A stretch of DNA of 64,000 nt from Bremerella cremea (GCF_003335505.1 NZ_QPEX01000019.1:62001-126000); one strand, 5' to 3'. Shown: positions 9,297-18,705, numbered from the stretch's first letter. Made by a program: numbers and translations. Notes: generated by a model from the letters alone, not told the origin.

Positions 9297-9600
9297 CGCT
9301 TAGCCCTGGCCTTCTTACCATTCGCATTGTCCTCTTTCAGCGGCCTGGCGCCAAACGGCGAATCGATTGCCACTGCCTCAAAATGCGAATTACTTGACTT
9401 AAATGACGCAAGTTGGGGACTGGTTGACGGTTGCTTGCCGTCTCAAGTAAACTTTGCTGCATATATTCGGTCGAAATCTAATCCTTCTATGCAAGGCCCA
9501 TTCGGGAAATCCCCAGTGGAAACGACCGAAGGGACTAGACCTTTACTCCCTAAAACCGACACAACACTCCAGCGTTTGCGATATTCAAAGGTTTCAAGAC
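9297..9600 (+). other. Region between CPBP gene and ppdK with candidate promoter
   Basis: No gene is seen; frames that cross it are not coding-like. It holds a candidate promoter at 9424-9453 and a short hairpin inside the promoter spacer (GACGG and CCGTC around 9426-9442). The divergent CPBP gene at 9296 would be driven from the same gap. Confidence 0.5.
9424..9453 (+). promoter_or_regulatory. Candidate sigma70-type promoter for ppdK
   Basis: TTGACG (9424-9429) and TAAACT (9448-9453) are separated by 18 bases. The match is five of six and four of six. The start codon at 9601 would then have a leader of about 140 bases. Confidence 0.35.
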
Positions 9601-12273
9601 ATGGCCAAGAAAGCGGCAGCGAAGAAAACCAAACCCTCGAAGATGGTCTACTACTTCGGTAAGACAAAGACCGAAGGCAAGGGAGTCGGTAAGGATCTAC
9701 TAGGTGGTAAAGGCTTGAACCTGGCAGAAATGACCAGCATCGGCCTTCCCGTCCCTCCAGGCATCACCATCACCACCCAAGTTTGTGCCGACTACTACAA
9801 AGGCGGCAAAAAACTGCCTAAGGGCCTAATGGACGAAGTCCACGAAGGTATCTCGACCCTGGAAAAAGAACTGAAGAAGACCTTCGGCGACAACAAAAAC
9901 CCGCTGCTGGTTTCGGTTCGTTCAGGTGCTGCGGTTTCGATGCCGGGCATGATGAACACGATTTTGAACCTCGGCTTGAACGACGAATCGGTCGTCGGTT
10001 TGGCGAATGCCACCAACAACGAACGATTCGCCTACGATGCCTACCGCCGCTTGATCGATATGTTCGGCGACGTGGTAATGGAAGTCGATCGCGATCACTT
10101 CGAACACGCGTTTACCGAAATCAAGAAGAAGTACAACGCCAACCTCGACAACGAAGTTCCGGCTGCTGGTTTGATTGAACTTTGCAACGAATACAAAGCG
10201 ATCTACCAGAAGTACACCGGCGAAGCCTTCCCGCAAGACCCAATGAAGCAATTGGAACTGGCGGTCGAAGCGGTCTTTAAGTCGTGGAACACCACGCGTG
10301 CCGTGCGTTATCGCGAAGTGGAAGGTATCCGTGGCCTGTTGGGTACGGCCGTCAATGTTCAGTCCATGGCTTACGGCAATATGGGCCAAGACAGCGGTAC
10401 CGGTGTGGCGTTCACCCGTAACCCTTCGACTGGCGAAAACAAATTCTACGGCGAATTCCTGATCGACGCCCAGGGCGAAGACGTGGTGGCCGGTATTCGT
10501 ACTCCACAACCAGTTGCTGAAATGAGCAAGTGGAATCGTGCTGTCTACAAGCAACTGCTCGAAATCAAAGACACCCTGGAAGCCCACTACAAGGACGTTC
10601 AGGACATCGAGTTCACCATCGAAAAGGGTGAACTATTCATGTTGCAAACGCGTAACGGTAAGCGAACTGGTGCTGCTGCCGTGAAGATCGCCTGCGACAT
10701 GGTCAAAGAAGGTTTGATCGACGAGCAAACCGCTTTGCTCCGTATTCCTGCTAACGATCTGACTCAGCTGTTGTTGCCAAGCTTCACCACCGCATCGAAG
10801 TCGAAAGCGAATGTCTTGACGCGCGGCCTTCCCGCATCTCCAGGTGCCGCCGTTGGTGTTTTGGCTTTCACTGCAGAAGAAGCGGTCGAACGATCGCATG
10901 CTGGCGAAAAGGTCATCCTTTGCCGCAAAGAAACCAGCCCTGAAGACATCGATGGCATGCACTCTGCCGTCGGTATTTTGACCTCGACCGGTGGTATGAC
11001 CAGTCACGCCGCCGTGGTGGCTCGTGGTTGGGGACGCTGCTGCGTTGCCGGTGCTGGCGAAATCGAAATCGACGAAAAGACTCGCAAGATCAAAGTCGCT
11101 GGCAAGACCTTCAAGCACACCGACACCATCTCCATCGACGGCTCGACCGGCGAAGTGATGGAAGGGGCCGTTGAAACGAGCGAACCGAAGCTTTCCGGTG
11201 ACTTTGCGAAGGTTATGAAGTGGGCCGATGAGTACCGCACACTAGGCGTGCGTACCAACGCCGATACGCCTGCCGACTCGCAACGTGCTCGTGACTTCGG
11301 TGCGGAAGGTATCGGCCTTTGCCGCACAGAACACATGTTCTTTGAAGAAGACCGCATCATCATCATGCGGGAAATGATTCTGGCCGAATCGGAAGCCGAT
11401 CGTCGTGCCGCCCTGGCCAAGCTGCTGCCGTTCCAGCGAGAGGACTTCGTGGGGATCTTCACTGCGATGAAGAACCTGCCGGTTACCGTTCGTTTGCTAG
11501 ACCCACCGCTGCACGAATTCCTGCCGCACGAAGCCAAGTCGCAAAAGGAAATCGCTGATATCCTCGGCATCACCGCAGCTAAGGTGAAATCGCGTGTTTC
11601 CCAGCTGCACGAATCCAACCCGATGCTGGGTCACCGTGGTTGCCGCTTGAGCGTGACCTATCCAGAAATCTTGGAAATGCAGGTCACCGCGATTGTCGAA
11701 GCCGCGATTGAGTGCAAGAAGAAGCGTATCAACGCGATGCCGGAAATCATGATTCCGCTGGTTGGTACCGCAGCTGAATTGCAGCTTCTGCGGGCCAAAG
11801 CCGAAGAAACGATCGAAAAGGTCAAGTCGGAAGCCAGCTACAACGGCGAACTCGATATCCTCATCGGTACGATGATCGAAATCCCGCGTGCAGCTTTGAC
11901 AGCAAACGAAGTCGCCGAATACGCCGAGTTCTTCAGCTTCGGTACGAACGACCTCACGCAGATGACCTTCGGTTACAGCCGTGACGACGTCAACACGTTC
12001 CTGCCAGATTACACCCGCCTGGAAATCTTGCCTGCCGACCCGTTCCAAACGCTCGATGCTACCGGCGTTGGCCAACTGGTCGAAATGGGTGTGGTCAAGG
12101 GACGCAAGACCCGCAAAGATCTGAAGTGCGGTATCTGTGGCGAACATGGTGGCGATCCTGCTTCGATCGACTTCTGCCACAACGTTGGTCTGAATTACGT
12201 CAGCTGCTCGCCGTTCCGCGTGCCTATCGCCCGCTTGGCAGCCGCTCAAGCTGCAATTCGTGCAGCAAAGTAA
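9601..12273 (+). CDS. ppdK: Pyruvate, phosphate dikinase
   Basis: PPDK interconverts pyruvate, ATP and phosphate with phosphoenolpyruvate, AMP and pyrophosphate. The 890-residue protein has the full domain set. The N-terminal ATP-grasp domain shows GGKGLNLAEM and SMPGMMNTILNLG. The phosphohistidine swivel domain has the catalytic histidine in GGMTSHAAVVARGWG. The C-terminal TIM barrel has GTNDLTQMTFG and the catalytic cysteine in CGICGEHGGDP. A lysine-rich N-terminal extension (MAKKAAAKKTKPSK) precedes the domain. The ATG at 9601 has AAAGG 9 bases upstream; the longer frame from 9454 overlaps the promoter. A strong terminator follows. Confidence 0.97.
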   Translation: MAKKAAAKKTKPSKMVYYFGKTKTEGKGVGKDLLGGKGLNLAEMTSIGLPVPPGITITTQVCADYYKGGKKLPKGLMDEVHEGISTLEKELKKTFGDNKNPLLVSVRSGAAVSMPGMMNTILNLGLNDESVVGLANATNNERFAYDAYRRLIDMFGDVVMEVDRDHFEHAFTEIKKKYNANLDNEVPAAGLIELCNEYKAIYQKYTGEAFPQDPMKQLELAVEAVFKSWNTTRAVRYREVEGIRGLLGTAVNVQSMAYGNMGQDSGTGVAFTRNPSTGENKFYGEFLIDAQGEDVVAGIRTPQPVAEMSKWNRAVYKQLLEIKDTLEAHYKDVQDIEFTIEKGELFMLQTRNGKRTGAAAVKIACDMVKEGLIDEQTALLRIPANDLTQLLLPSFTTASKSKANVLTRGLPASPGAAVGVLAFTAEEAVERSHAGEKVILCRKETSPEDIDGMHSAVGILTSTGGMTSHAAVVARGWGRCCVAGAGEIEIDEKTRKIKVAGKTFKHTDTISIDGSTGEVMEGAVETSEPKLSGDFAKVMKWADEYRTLGVRTNADTPADSQRARDFGAEGIGLCRTEHMFFEEDRIIIMREMILAESEADRRAALAKLLPFQREDFVGIFTAMKNLPVTVRLLDPPLHEFLPHEAKSQKEIADILGITAAKVKSRVSQLHESNPMLGHRGCRLSVTYPEILEMQVTAIVEAAIECKKKRINAMPEIMIPLVGTAAELQLLRAKAEETIEKVKSEASYNGELDILIGTMIEIPRAALTANEVAEYAEFFSFGTNDLTQMTFGYSRDDVNTFLPDYTRLEILPADPFQTLDATGVGQLVEMGVVKGRKTRKDLKCGICGEHGGDPASIDFCHNVGLNYVSCSPFRVPIARLAAAQAAIRAAK

Positions 12274-12308
12274 GCTCCTTGCTTGCTCTTTCAAAATGAA
12301 TCAAACGA

Positions 12309-12341
12309 AAGGCTGGCCTGATATTCAGGCCAGCCTTTTTT
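12309..12341 (+). terminator. Intrinsic terminator after ppdK
   Basis: A perfect 13-bp stem (12309-12321 with 12325-12337) has a 3-base loop as drawn and a T-run to 12341. Confidence 0.92.
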
Positions 12342-12382
12342 ACTTCTGAATGCGATAACCCGGCAAGTCATTGAATCCAAGA

Positions 12383-13587
12383 TCAACCGTCCGCTGTCAT
12401 CTTCAGCCCTTCCTGTTTCGCCCAGCGTTCAATAATCAGTCGCGACTCTGATGTAGGGCGGCTATTCGACTTTCCTTGGACTTGAACGATCTCTTTGTTT
12501 CTTGGATCAACTTCGATCGTTACCATTCGCTGGGGCGTCCCACCTCTTTGAATACGTAGCGACCAGATCGAAGCGGTCCTCCGGGCGCACTCGTCGACGT
12601 AACTTTCAACACAATGATTCATCGCCAAGCCTTCCAACTTAAGGGCACGATCGCTTAGTAGTTCAAAAACGAGCCACTTCACATCACCATCTTGATGAAC
12701 CAAAGGAGCAATCTCGGAGCGGGGCCAATCACAGGCCTTCTTTGCTAAATCAGGCCGTTTCTTCAAGACATCGTTCCGCCAGTTGGCCATGTGCCGCCGC
12801 AAAGAACGAAGAGTCTTACCTTTCAATGTAAAGTCCGGCTGCAAAGGATCGTTGCCGCCACCACGCCCCCAGACGTATTCGCCTGGCATAAATTTTTGAC
12901 CGTTCAGAAAGTAAACAATCTCCAAGACTTCTTCCAGCGACAAGGGAGCGTTTCGAAAAAAAAACGCAGCACCGATTCCCAGAAATGTTCGTCCTGCATT
13001 TCGTGACGCAGGAACGTGTTAGCGACGATGTAGTTAGCCAATTCAAGCGTGCCTCCTAGACCACGAATCTGCGCCCATCGTATTCCCTCGATTATCCCCA
13101 AGTGGGGCGGCACCTCCATCAAGAATTTCGCCCCCTTGGGGCTGAGCTTCAAAAGAGGTTGGGTCTCGAATTGGCGCATTCCCCACCCTTTCGCCAAATG
13201 CAAATAGAGCTGGCGAACCCATTCCGCCTGACGAGGAGGAAGCCAACTGTAGGCGACGAAATCAGGAACAGGGTATGCTTCAAAAAGGTGCCGCATCAGC
13301 GACCGCAATTGTCGGTGGAAGCCCCTCTCGCCGTTTTCCCATTGCTCCGGCATTTGTATCCAACAACTTCTCAGCTCTGCCATTTCGGACAGTAGTTGAA
13401 TCGCGGGATACAGCCGAGAATAATTCGTGGGTGCATCAGACGAAGCAGCGGCAAAAATCGAAGACCGCGAGCGAACGACGTGAATTAGATTCCAATAAAA
13501 ATTACGATACCTGCCTCGGGGCTGAGCTTCAGCCAAGGCGCGATCGAGCCATTGCTGCGCAAATCTCTTGCGCGCATTTCCAGACAT
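12383..13587 (-). pseudogene. PcfJ-like protein gene, split by a frameshift at a T9 run
   Basis: Two overlapping minus-strand frames form one protein. The upstream frame (13587 down to 12904) carries the N-terminal part and would end in a short unrelated tail after a run of three Phe codons. The downstream frame (12943 down to 12383) carries the C-terminal PcfJ-like domain with MNHCVESYVDEC, a [ST]-IWSLR strand, RMVTIEVD and IVQVQGKSN. They join at nine consecutive T on the coding strand (plus-strand A at 12956-12964). Adding one T gives RFFFRNAPLSLEEV and restores a single frame of about 400 residues. This may be a mutation, a sequencing error or transcriptional slippage at the homopolymer. 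PcfJ was named from a conjugative plasmid gene, and its function is not known. Confidence 0.72.
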
Positions 13588-14006
13588 ATCCCACTCATGC
13601 TTTGTGCAGAAGAATACGGACAGACCTCAAGCGCTATTTACGCTTGACCTCAAAAAGTGGCGTCGAAGCAAGATCACTTCGACAACGCCGGCAACTGTCC
13701 GTATTTCACAAGCATGGCTTGAAACCTTTTCGTTTCACGAAGTTTGCCAAACGACGAGTTCTATGGCAATCAGAAACAAACAATCCTGAGCGATCGACAA
13801 TCGCCCTTAAAGAAAAGAGAAACACCTACGGAGGAAAGGTTCACTTTAGAAGAGGAACGCCACTATCGAACGAACCAATAGCCGATCGATGTCTTTTCCT
13901 ACGGTGAAAGCCCAGCGAGGATTTATCGCTGCCTGCCCACGTATTCCCCCCAAAACAAGTCAGGTTCCAGGGCTTCCGCTGGTCTCGCTTGGTACGCAGC
14001 CTTCCA
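13588..14006. other. Gene-free region between PcfJ-like gene and DGPF gene
   Basis: No frame here looks coding. The notable content is the inverted-repeat element at 13613-13705, listed separately. The remainder (13706-14006) shows no hairpin, promoter or gene that I can support. The PcfJ-like gene starts on the minus strand at 13587, so its leader must cross the element unless transcription starts within it. Confidence 0.6.
13613..13705. repeat. Three-way-junction inverted repeat (structured RNA or mobile DNA element)
   Basis: An 11-bp perfect outer stem (AATACGGACAG at 13613-13623 with CTGTCCGTATT at 13695-13705) encloses two further hairpins. Hairpin 1 is CAAGCG (13628-13633) with CGCTTG (13641-13646). 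Hairpin 2 is GGCG-TCGAAG (13659-13668) with CTTCGA (13677-13682) and CGCC (13686-13689), with a 3-base bulge. GACCTCAA occurs twice inside (13623-13630 and 13646-13653). The layout is symmetric on either strand. It may be a structured leader of the PcfJ-like mRNA, a small RNA or a REP/MITE-like element. I found no second copy in this window by eye. Confidence 0.55.
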
Positions 14007-14408
14007 TTAAAGGCCAGCATCCTTGGCAAATTGCTCCGCTACAGCAGCAATCACTAAGTTCATCGCCTCGTCGGCAGGACGTATCTCGAACGGCCCAATC
14101 TTCACTCCTGGATGTTTCGACATTAACTGGATGGCGTGGTTCAAGTCGCGTGCTTCCAGCAAGAGAATGCCACCGATCTGCTCCTTCGTTTCGACGAATG
14201 GTCCGTCGGTAACTTGAACTTGGTATTCCTGATAACGCAACGTGACACCGTTCTCAGGCAGGTCTAGCGCCCCTCCTCCCGCGAAGTGGCCCCCCTGGCG
14301 AAGTTCATTGTCATAAGCGAAACACTCCTCCATCAAGGCATTTCGCTGTTCTTCCGGTAAGGCATTGTACTTGGCGATATCGATATAGCCCAAACAAACA
14401 AATTTCAT
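14007..14408 (-). CDS. YCII-related DGPF-domain protein, partner of ECF42 sigma factor
   Basis: This small 133-residue alpha/beta protein has the eponymous motif [15 protein letters not shown] and the family end [23 protein letters not shown] proteins are typically encoded next to ECF42 sigma factors and are their main regulatory targets. Here the sigma gene lies just upstream in the same orientation, 188 bases away. AGGAAA sits 7 bases before the ATG at 14408, and a promoter of the ECF42 type is found upstream (14458-14484). The biochemical role of the family is not settled. Confidence 0.9.
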   Translation of the reverse strand: MKFVCLGYIDIAKYNALPEEQRNALMEECFAYDNELRQGGHFAGGGALDLPENGVTLRYQEYQVQVTDGPFVETKEQIGGILLLEARDLNHAIQLMSKHPGVKIGPFEIRPADEAMNLVIAAVAEQFAKDAGL

Positions 14409-14457
14409 CGATTGGTTTCCTGCACAAAGCGGGTTAATAAGTTTTCTTCACCTTGTA

Positions 14458-14484
14458 GTCGCATCCCCAAGTGCCAAATCGACA
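14458..14484 (-). promoter_or_regulatory. Candidate ECF42-type promoter of the DGPF gene
   Basis: On the minus strand TGTCGA (14484-14479) is followed after 17 bases by CGAC (14461-14458). This fits the TGTCGA / CG[AT]C pattern described for ECF42 target promoters. It would start transcription about 40 bases before the DGPF start codon, suggesting that the neighbouring sigma factor controls this gene. Confidence 0.55.
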
Positions 14485-14596
14485 TGCCCGAAAACAATTT
14501 TTGAACTTCGCAGCAAACGATCTGCGTAGCTCCAATTTCAAGAGATCGGCGGTGCCATTGCAAGAATAAAGATTCAGAGCTCCGCAGGAGAGGAAC

Positions 14597-15847
14597 TTAT
14601 TGAAGCTCTAGCAATCGTCGCTGTAGAAATCGACGCTCTGGCTCTTGCCGAGCAAGTTCTAATGCCTGTTGATAGGCCTGTTGTGCCTCATTTTTTCGTC
14701 CTAACCGTCGGCAGAGATCTGCCTTAGCGGCGTGTGCCAGATGATACTGGCGAAGTTCTCCCTGGGCGAGAATTGCCTCGACAAGTCGTAACCCAGCGTC
14801 CGGGCCGTCTCGCATCGCTACCGCGACGGCACGATTCAATTGGACGATCGGTGACGAGGCAACCAACAAGAGAACATCGTACAACGCAATGATTTGCGAC
14901 CAATCGGTTTCCTCTGGTGTGGCGGCTTCGGCATGAACGGCAGCGATGGCGGCTTGTAGGCAATAACTTCCTAGTCGCTGTGTCGCGAGAGCCTCTTGCA
15001 CGAGCCGGACTCCCTCGGCAATGTCAGCCTGGTTCCAGCGGGAACGATCTTGATCTTCCAGCAGAATAATATCGCCCTCTGGCGTCGCTCGCGTTGCCCG
15101 ACGTGACTCTTGCAGGAGCATTAACGCAAGCAGCCCTTTGACTTCCGCATCCGGAAGTAGCCCCACCAGCAGTCGTCCGAGACGAATTGCTTCCTCGGAC
15201 AGGTCATGCCGTGTGACCGATTCGCCTGACGATGCCGAGTACCCTTCGTTGAAAACTAGGTAAATCACTGAGAGAACAGCGCCCAAACGCTGCGGCATGT
15301 GCGAGATCGTGGGGATCTCGAAAGGAATGCCCGCATCTCGAATTTTTGCTTTCCCACGAACGATTCGCTGGGCGATAGTTGGCGGAGAAGTTAAGAAAGC
15401 ACTGGCAATCTCTTCGGTTCGCAGTCCACAAACTTCGCGTAAGGTAAGGGCAACCTGGGTTTGAGAGGCAATTGCTGGGTGACAGCACATGAAAATCAGT
15501 CGTAACCGATCATCCTCGATGCTCTCGTCATCAATCACATTTCCAGGGTCGGTCCCATCGCCCAGCCGTTTGGCGATTTCGCCGAGCGATTTATCAAACC
15601 GCGCACGTCGGCGGATGATATCAATTGCCTTAAATCGCCCCGTGGAAACCAACCAGGCACGAGGATTCTGCGGGATTCCTTCCTCGTGCCATTTTTCAAC
15701 TGCGGATGTGAATGCCTCGTGCATCGCCTCTTCCGCTAAGTCAAAATCTCCTAGCAAGCGAACAAGGGTTGCGAAAACCCGGCGAGACTCTTGGCAGTAA
15801 AGTTCGTCAAGCGTCTGACGAACTTGGTTAAAATAGGCTTCCCCCAT
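14597..15847 (-). CDS. ECF42-group RNA polymerase sigma factor with C-terminal extension
   Basis: The 416-residue protein has sigma region 2 at about 12-80 (DFDLAEEAMHEAFTSA) and region 4 at about 115-165 (LTLREVCGLRTEEIASAFL). A long extension follows that is typical of ECF42. It includes a YLVFNEGYSASSGE motif, a DUF6596-like helical region, and C-terminal tetratricopeptide-like helices (NEAQQAYQQALELA). No anti-sigma factor is adjacent; in this group the extension is thought to control activity. The DGPF gene downstream is the expected partner. The start codon has only a weak ribosome-binding site, and the gene follows the SpoIIAA-like gene by 33 bases, so cotranscription is possible. Confidence 0.9.
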   Translation of the reverse strand: MGEAYFNQVRQTLDELYCQESRRVFATLVRLLGDFDLAEEAMHEAFTSAVEKWHEEGIPQNPRAWLVSTGRFKAIDIIRRRARFDKSLGEIAKRLGDGTDPGNVIDDESIEDDRLRLIFMCCHPAIASQTQVALTLREVCGLRTEEIASAFLTSPPTIAQRIVRGKAKIRDAGIPFEIPTISHMPQRLGAVLSVIYLVFNEGYSASSGESVTRHDLSEEAIRLGRLLVGLLPDAEVKGLLALMLLQESRRATRATPEGDIILLEDQDRSRWNQADIAEGVRLVQEALATQRLGSYCLQAAIAAVHAEAATPEETDWSQIIALYDVLLLVASSPIVQLNRAVAVAMRDGPDAGLRLVEAILAQGELRQYHLAHAAKADLCRRLGRKNEAQQAYQQALELARQEPERRFLQRRLLELQ

Positions 15848-15880
15848 CGCGGAAATTTACCTGCGAAACGAGCTAGGCTT

Positions 15881-16249
15881 TTAGGCTTCCTCTTCAACCA
15901 GCCACTTCTTGGCTTGTTCCAGTTTGCTGTGATCGAAGTATTTAACCTTCGCTCCGGTAAATGGCTTGCAAAAGACCGCCATCCCAGCTTCCCACTTCGA
16001 TTCGCCCACAATGGCCAAACGTTTGATGTCGTTCCAATGTTTCATATCGAAGTTGATATCATCCCACACAGCAGCCAAGGTCCAACCGTGGAAGTCATGC
16101 AGCTCAACCAGCAGACGCAGCTTGCCAAATTCCGCAATCTGCTTCTCAACCTCGGGGACGAACTTTTCGTAGTCTTCGGCGGTCAGCTTGCCGCTAATAC
16201 GAACGATGGTCAAATCCTTCAAATGCACAATTTCCAAATTGTCGCTCAT
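15881..16249 (-). CDS. SpoIIAA-like (STAS/SEC14-type) protein
   Basis: The 122-residue cytoplasmic protein fits the SpoIIAA-like family. It shows the ISGKLTAEDYEKFVPEVE segment, the central LRLLVELHDFHGW strand-helix turn, a MKHWNDIKRLAIVG segment and a C-terminal KLEQAKKWL helix. These proteins share the anti-sigma-antagonist fold but lack a clear phospho-accepting serine motif, and their role is unknown. AGGGAG lies about 10 bases before the ATG. It precedes the ECF42 gene on the same strand, which could hint at a regulatory link, but the family is also found alone. Confidence 0.78.
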   Translation of the reverse strand: MSDNLEIVHLKDLTIVRISGKLTAEDYEKFVPEVEKQIAEFGKLRLLVELHDFHGWTLAAVWDDINFDMKHWNDIKRLAIVGESKWEAGMAVFCKPFTGAKVKYFDHSKLEQAKKWLVEEEA

Positions 16250-16410
16250 CGTTTCTGAATCTCCCTAAGTTGAAATAGACAGCAAAGGCATAGCCAACAT
16301 TGCTTTTGGCATTCTCTTATTTTACGGTACGCTCTCGGGTATACAATTCCAGGGACCAGCCCAGCCGATCCAGACCGGCGCATGCCCACCCAAGAGCCTC
16401 GACTGCTTCT

Positions 16411-18621
16411 CTATTGAAAGCGGCTAAGTTGCCCCAATACCCAGTCGACCGGTGTCACCTCGATATCATCAGCATACGCGAGATGATCTTTCTGGTTCAG
16501 AAGCCGATAAGCATTGAGCGTAGACTGAAGCGACTGGCTATTTTCTCCTATCACGCGCAGGGGCATTGGGGCTGCCAAAGCCAAGAAGGCAGGCACATCG
16601 CCATACTTCGCCCCTCCTGGCAACAAATTGGGGGAACGAATCGAATCGACTTCACCAAATCGGAATCCGCCGGTATGAAGTGCCGCGAAATCGAATGCCT
16701 TTGAGCGCGTAGCCATTGCCACCGAAGCGATGCCAGCCATGGCCGAATCGAACGCGACCAATCCGATCGACTTCGGAGTTCGCTCGTGGTTGCGCATGAA
16801 CGTAGCCATGGTCAGGATGTCACTAACCCTTTCCGCCGCGACGGCCCGATTGTAGCCCAGCGTGTAAGCGGCAGCTTCTCGTGGGTTCTCAACTTTAGGT
16901 GTCTGGTTGAACGCCAGCCCCTCGGCGAGAAACTCGCCTTGATAGATTAGATCGATCCCAGCCACCGATACGCCAGCAGAAACCAACTTGGCTACCTCCG
17001 CCTTCAGGCGGCCATTTTCGGCAAACAATCCCTGCTTCCCTTCTTTTGAAAGCCACAATACGGTGTGCCCTCCCCAGTTGTCCTTGGGGTACAAAAACAG
17101 GGCAGGCAATTGCGAACCGTTTTGAGCGTTGTGTAACAAGCCGCCGATGAAGAGATAATCTTCCCGCTGCTCCTTCACCTTAACGTCGAAATCCAGATCA
17201 TCCATCTTTGGCGTCTTCGTTTCCACCATCACGGCAAGCGCAGGCTCAACAATTGCCTGATACTTTTGGAAATCGGTCTCGTCTCCTAACAGATACGGCT
17301 CGATCTGTTGATTTGATATCGCGGTCCACTCGGCCAATAGTTTTCGCTCGAATTCCTCGGTGTAGGTAGGGCGGTCTTGGTCGCTCCAGACGGTCAGTTC
17401 TTTCTCGGTAAGTCGCTGGTAGGGCCGTTCTTCCACCGACGCATTCAGGCCAAACACTTGATTGAAAAGTTCGTACATCGCCCGCCGAGAAATGGCGTTG
17501 TAGTTGTGACCAAATTCGGTGCGAGCTGTTAAGTGCACCTTATCTTCTGCTCCCATCAAAGCGTAGAGCTGCTTCAGATCGGGAAAGCCTTTCGTTTCGA
17601 ACTCTTTGGTCCAATCGTCGGCAGAGGTCAAACCTTGCGGTTTAGGGGCGAACAATGCCGCGAACTCCACATTGCCGGTACCAACGCGTAAGAGCGTGCA
17701 ATTCTCGCATGTGCAGCCACCTTGCATTGCGGTTGATACCATCACGGCTGGAAAAACGGCAGCGATGCGGGGATCGATCGCACCAACGATCATCGTTTGT
17801 GTCGCCCCGCCACTTGCCCCAGTGACGGCTAGGCGTGACTTATCGACATTGGCCAGCGATTCCAACAGATCTAAACTACGTATGCAGTTCCAAATCTGCA
17901 GTCCCATAACGGATTCCAAATGGGACTCGGCCTGCGGGCTAAAGAATCCCCAGCGCTGATTCGTATTCATGCCCGGACGCTGCTTGCCAAAGCGGTGGAC
18001 CAACTCGATCGACAGTTGCTGGCTATCGGCATAGCCCAGCATATCAATCTGCAACACAACGCAGCCCATTCTCGCTAATTGGACACAGCGAGCTTGGATT
18101 GGATTCCTGGCCGTTTCTTCGATAGACTCAGCCCCACTTTCGATCTGCTTCTTAACTTCCGCATCCCCGGCGACATAGAAACGACCGTTATCCCAATGGC
18201 CATGAGGGCAAAGCACGCCAGGAAAAGGGCCTGATTTACCAACCGGTTCATAAAGACTACCGGTCACAAAGAAGCCAGGCATGCTCTCGAAACGGACACC
18301 AGTTACTTGATAGTCGTCAAATTTGTATTCGCTCGTCTTCTTTAGATTCAATGGCGTTTGCGGAGGCATTGGCCAAAGCCCCAGGGCAACCTTCAACTGG
18401 GTGCGAACGTCTTCTGCCCGTGCTTGCCACGTCTCTTTACTTTGCGGAGGATGAAACGGAAAGTATCCATTCAGATCTTTAGGTGGCGCCAAGCGATCGT
18501 CTTGGGGTAACTGCCCTGGCGGCAAGATTCGCACAGCTTCTTGTGCTGCGGCTATGCCAGGAACGAGCAGGATGAGCACTAGATGACTCATCCGAATGAA
18601 ATTCGTGATTGTCTTTCGCAT
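16411..18621 (-). CDS. Secreted two-domain alpha/beta hydrolase (acetylxylan esterase-like)
   Basis: This 736-residue protein has a signal peptide (ending near IAAAQEA). Domain 1 is an alpha/beta hydrolase with PGVLCPHGHW (oxyanion region) and the nucleophile serine in VTGASGGATQT. A later histidine lies in TEFGHNYN. A C-x2-C pair (TCENC) follows the nucleophile domain. The second half (about residues 440-736) is a second, degenerate hydrolase-like domain with VAFDSAMAGIAS in place of a clear GxSxG. Planctomycetes carry many such secreted proteins linked to polysaccharide breakdown. The substrate here cannot be named. It is monocistronic. Confidence 0.75.
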   Translation of the reverse strand: MRKTITNFIRMSHLVLILLVPGIAAAQEAVRILPPGQLPQDDRLAPPKDLNGYFPFHPPQSKETWQARAEDVRTQLKVALGLWPMPPQTPLNLKKTSEYKFDDYQVTGVRFESMPGFFVTGSLYEPVGKSGPFPGVLCPHGHWDNGRFYVAGDAEVKKQIESGAESIEETARNPIQARCVQLARMGCVVLQIDMLGYADSQQLSIELVHRFGKQRPGMNTNQRWGFFSPQAESHLESVMGLQIWNCIRSLDLLESLANVDKSRLAVTGASGGATQTMIVGAIDPRIAAVFPAVMVSTAMQGGCTCENCTLLRVGTGNVEFAALFAPKPQGLTSADDWTKEFETKGFPDLKQLYALMGAEDKVHLTARTEFGHNYNAISRRAMYELFNQVFGLNASVEERPYQRLTEKELTVWSDQDRPTYTEEFERKLLAEWTAISNQQIEPYLLGDETDFQKYQAIVEPALAVMVETKTPKMDDLDFDVKVKEQREDYLFIGGLLHNAQNGSQLPALFLYPKDNWGGHTVLWLSKEGKQGLFAENGRLKAEVAKLVSAGVSVAGIDLIYQGEFLAEGLAFNQTPKVENPREAAAYTLGYNRAVAAERVSDILTMATFMRNHERTPKSIGLVAFDSAMAGIASVAMATRSKAFDFAALHTGGFRFGEVDSIRSPNLLPGGAKYGDVPAFLALAAPMPLRVIGENSQSLQSTLNAYRLLNQKDHLAYADDIEVTPVDWVLGQLSRFQ

Positions 18622-18705
18622 CGCTTAGAACGTCCAAAAGGTGGGAAATGCGGGACGAGAAGTGTCTAGCAGTTTACGCCACCCAAGCACAGGATGCGAG
18701 ACTTT

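Noticed and set aside
9922..12294. Long minus-strand open frames across ppdK
   Set aside because: Shadow frames of a well-supported 890-residue gene; low-quality composition with repetitive His/Val/Gly content.
13275..13907. 210-residue plus-strand open frame over the PcfJ-like gene and the intergenic region
   Set aside because: Overlaps the PcfJ-like gene antisense and the hairpin element; composition is non-coding and no motif is seen.
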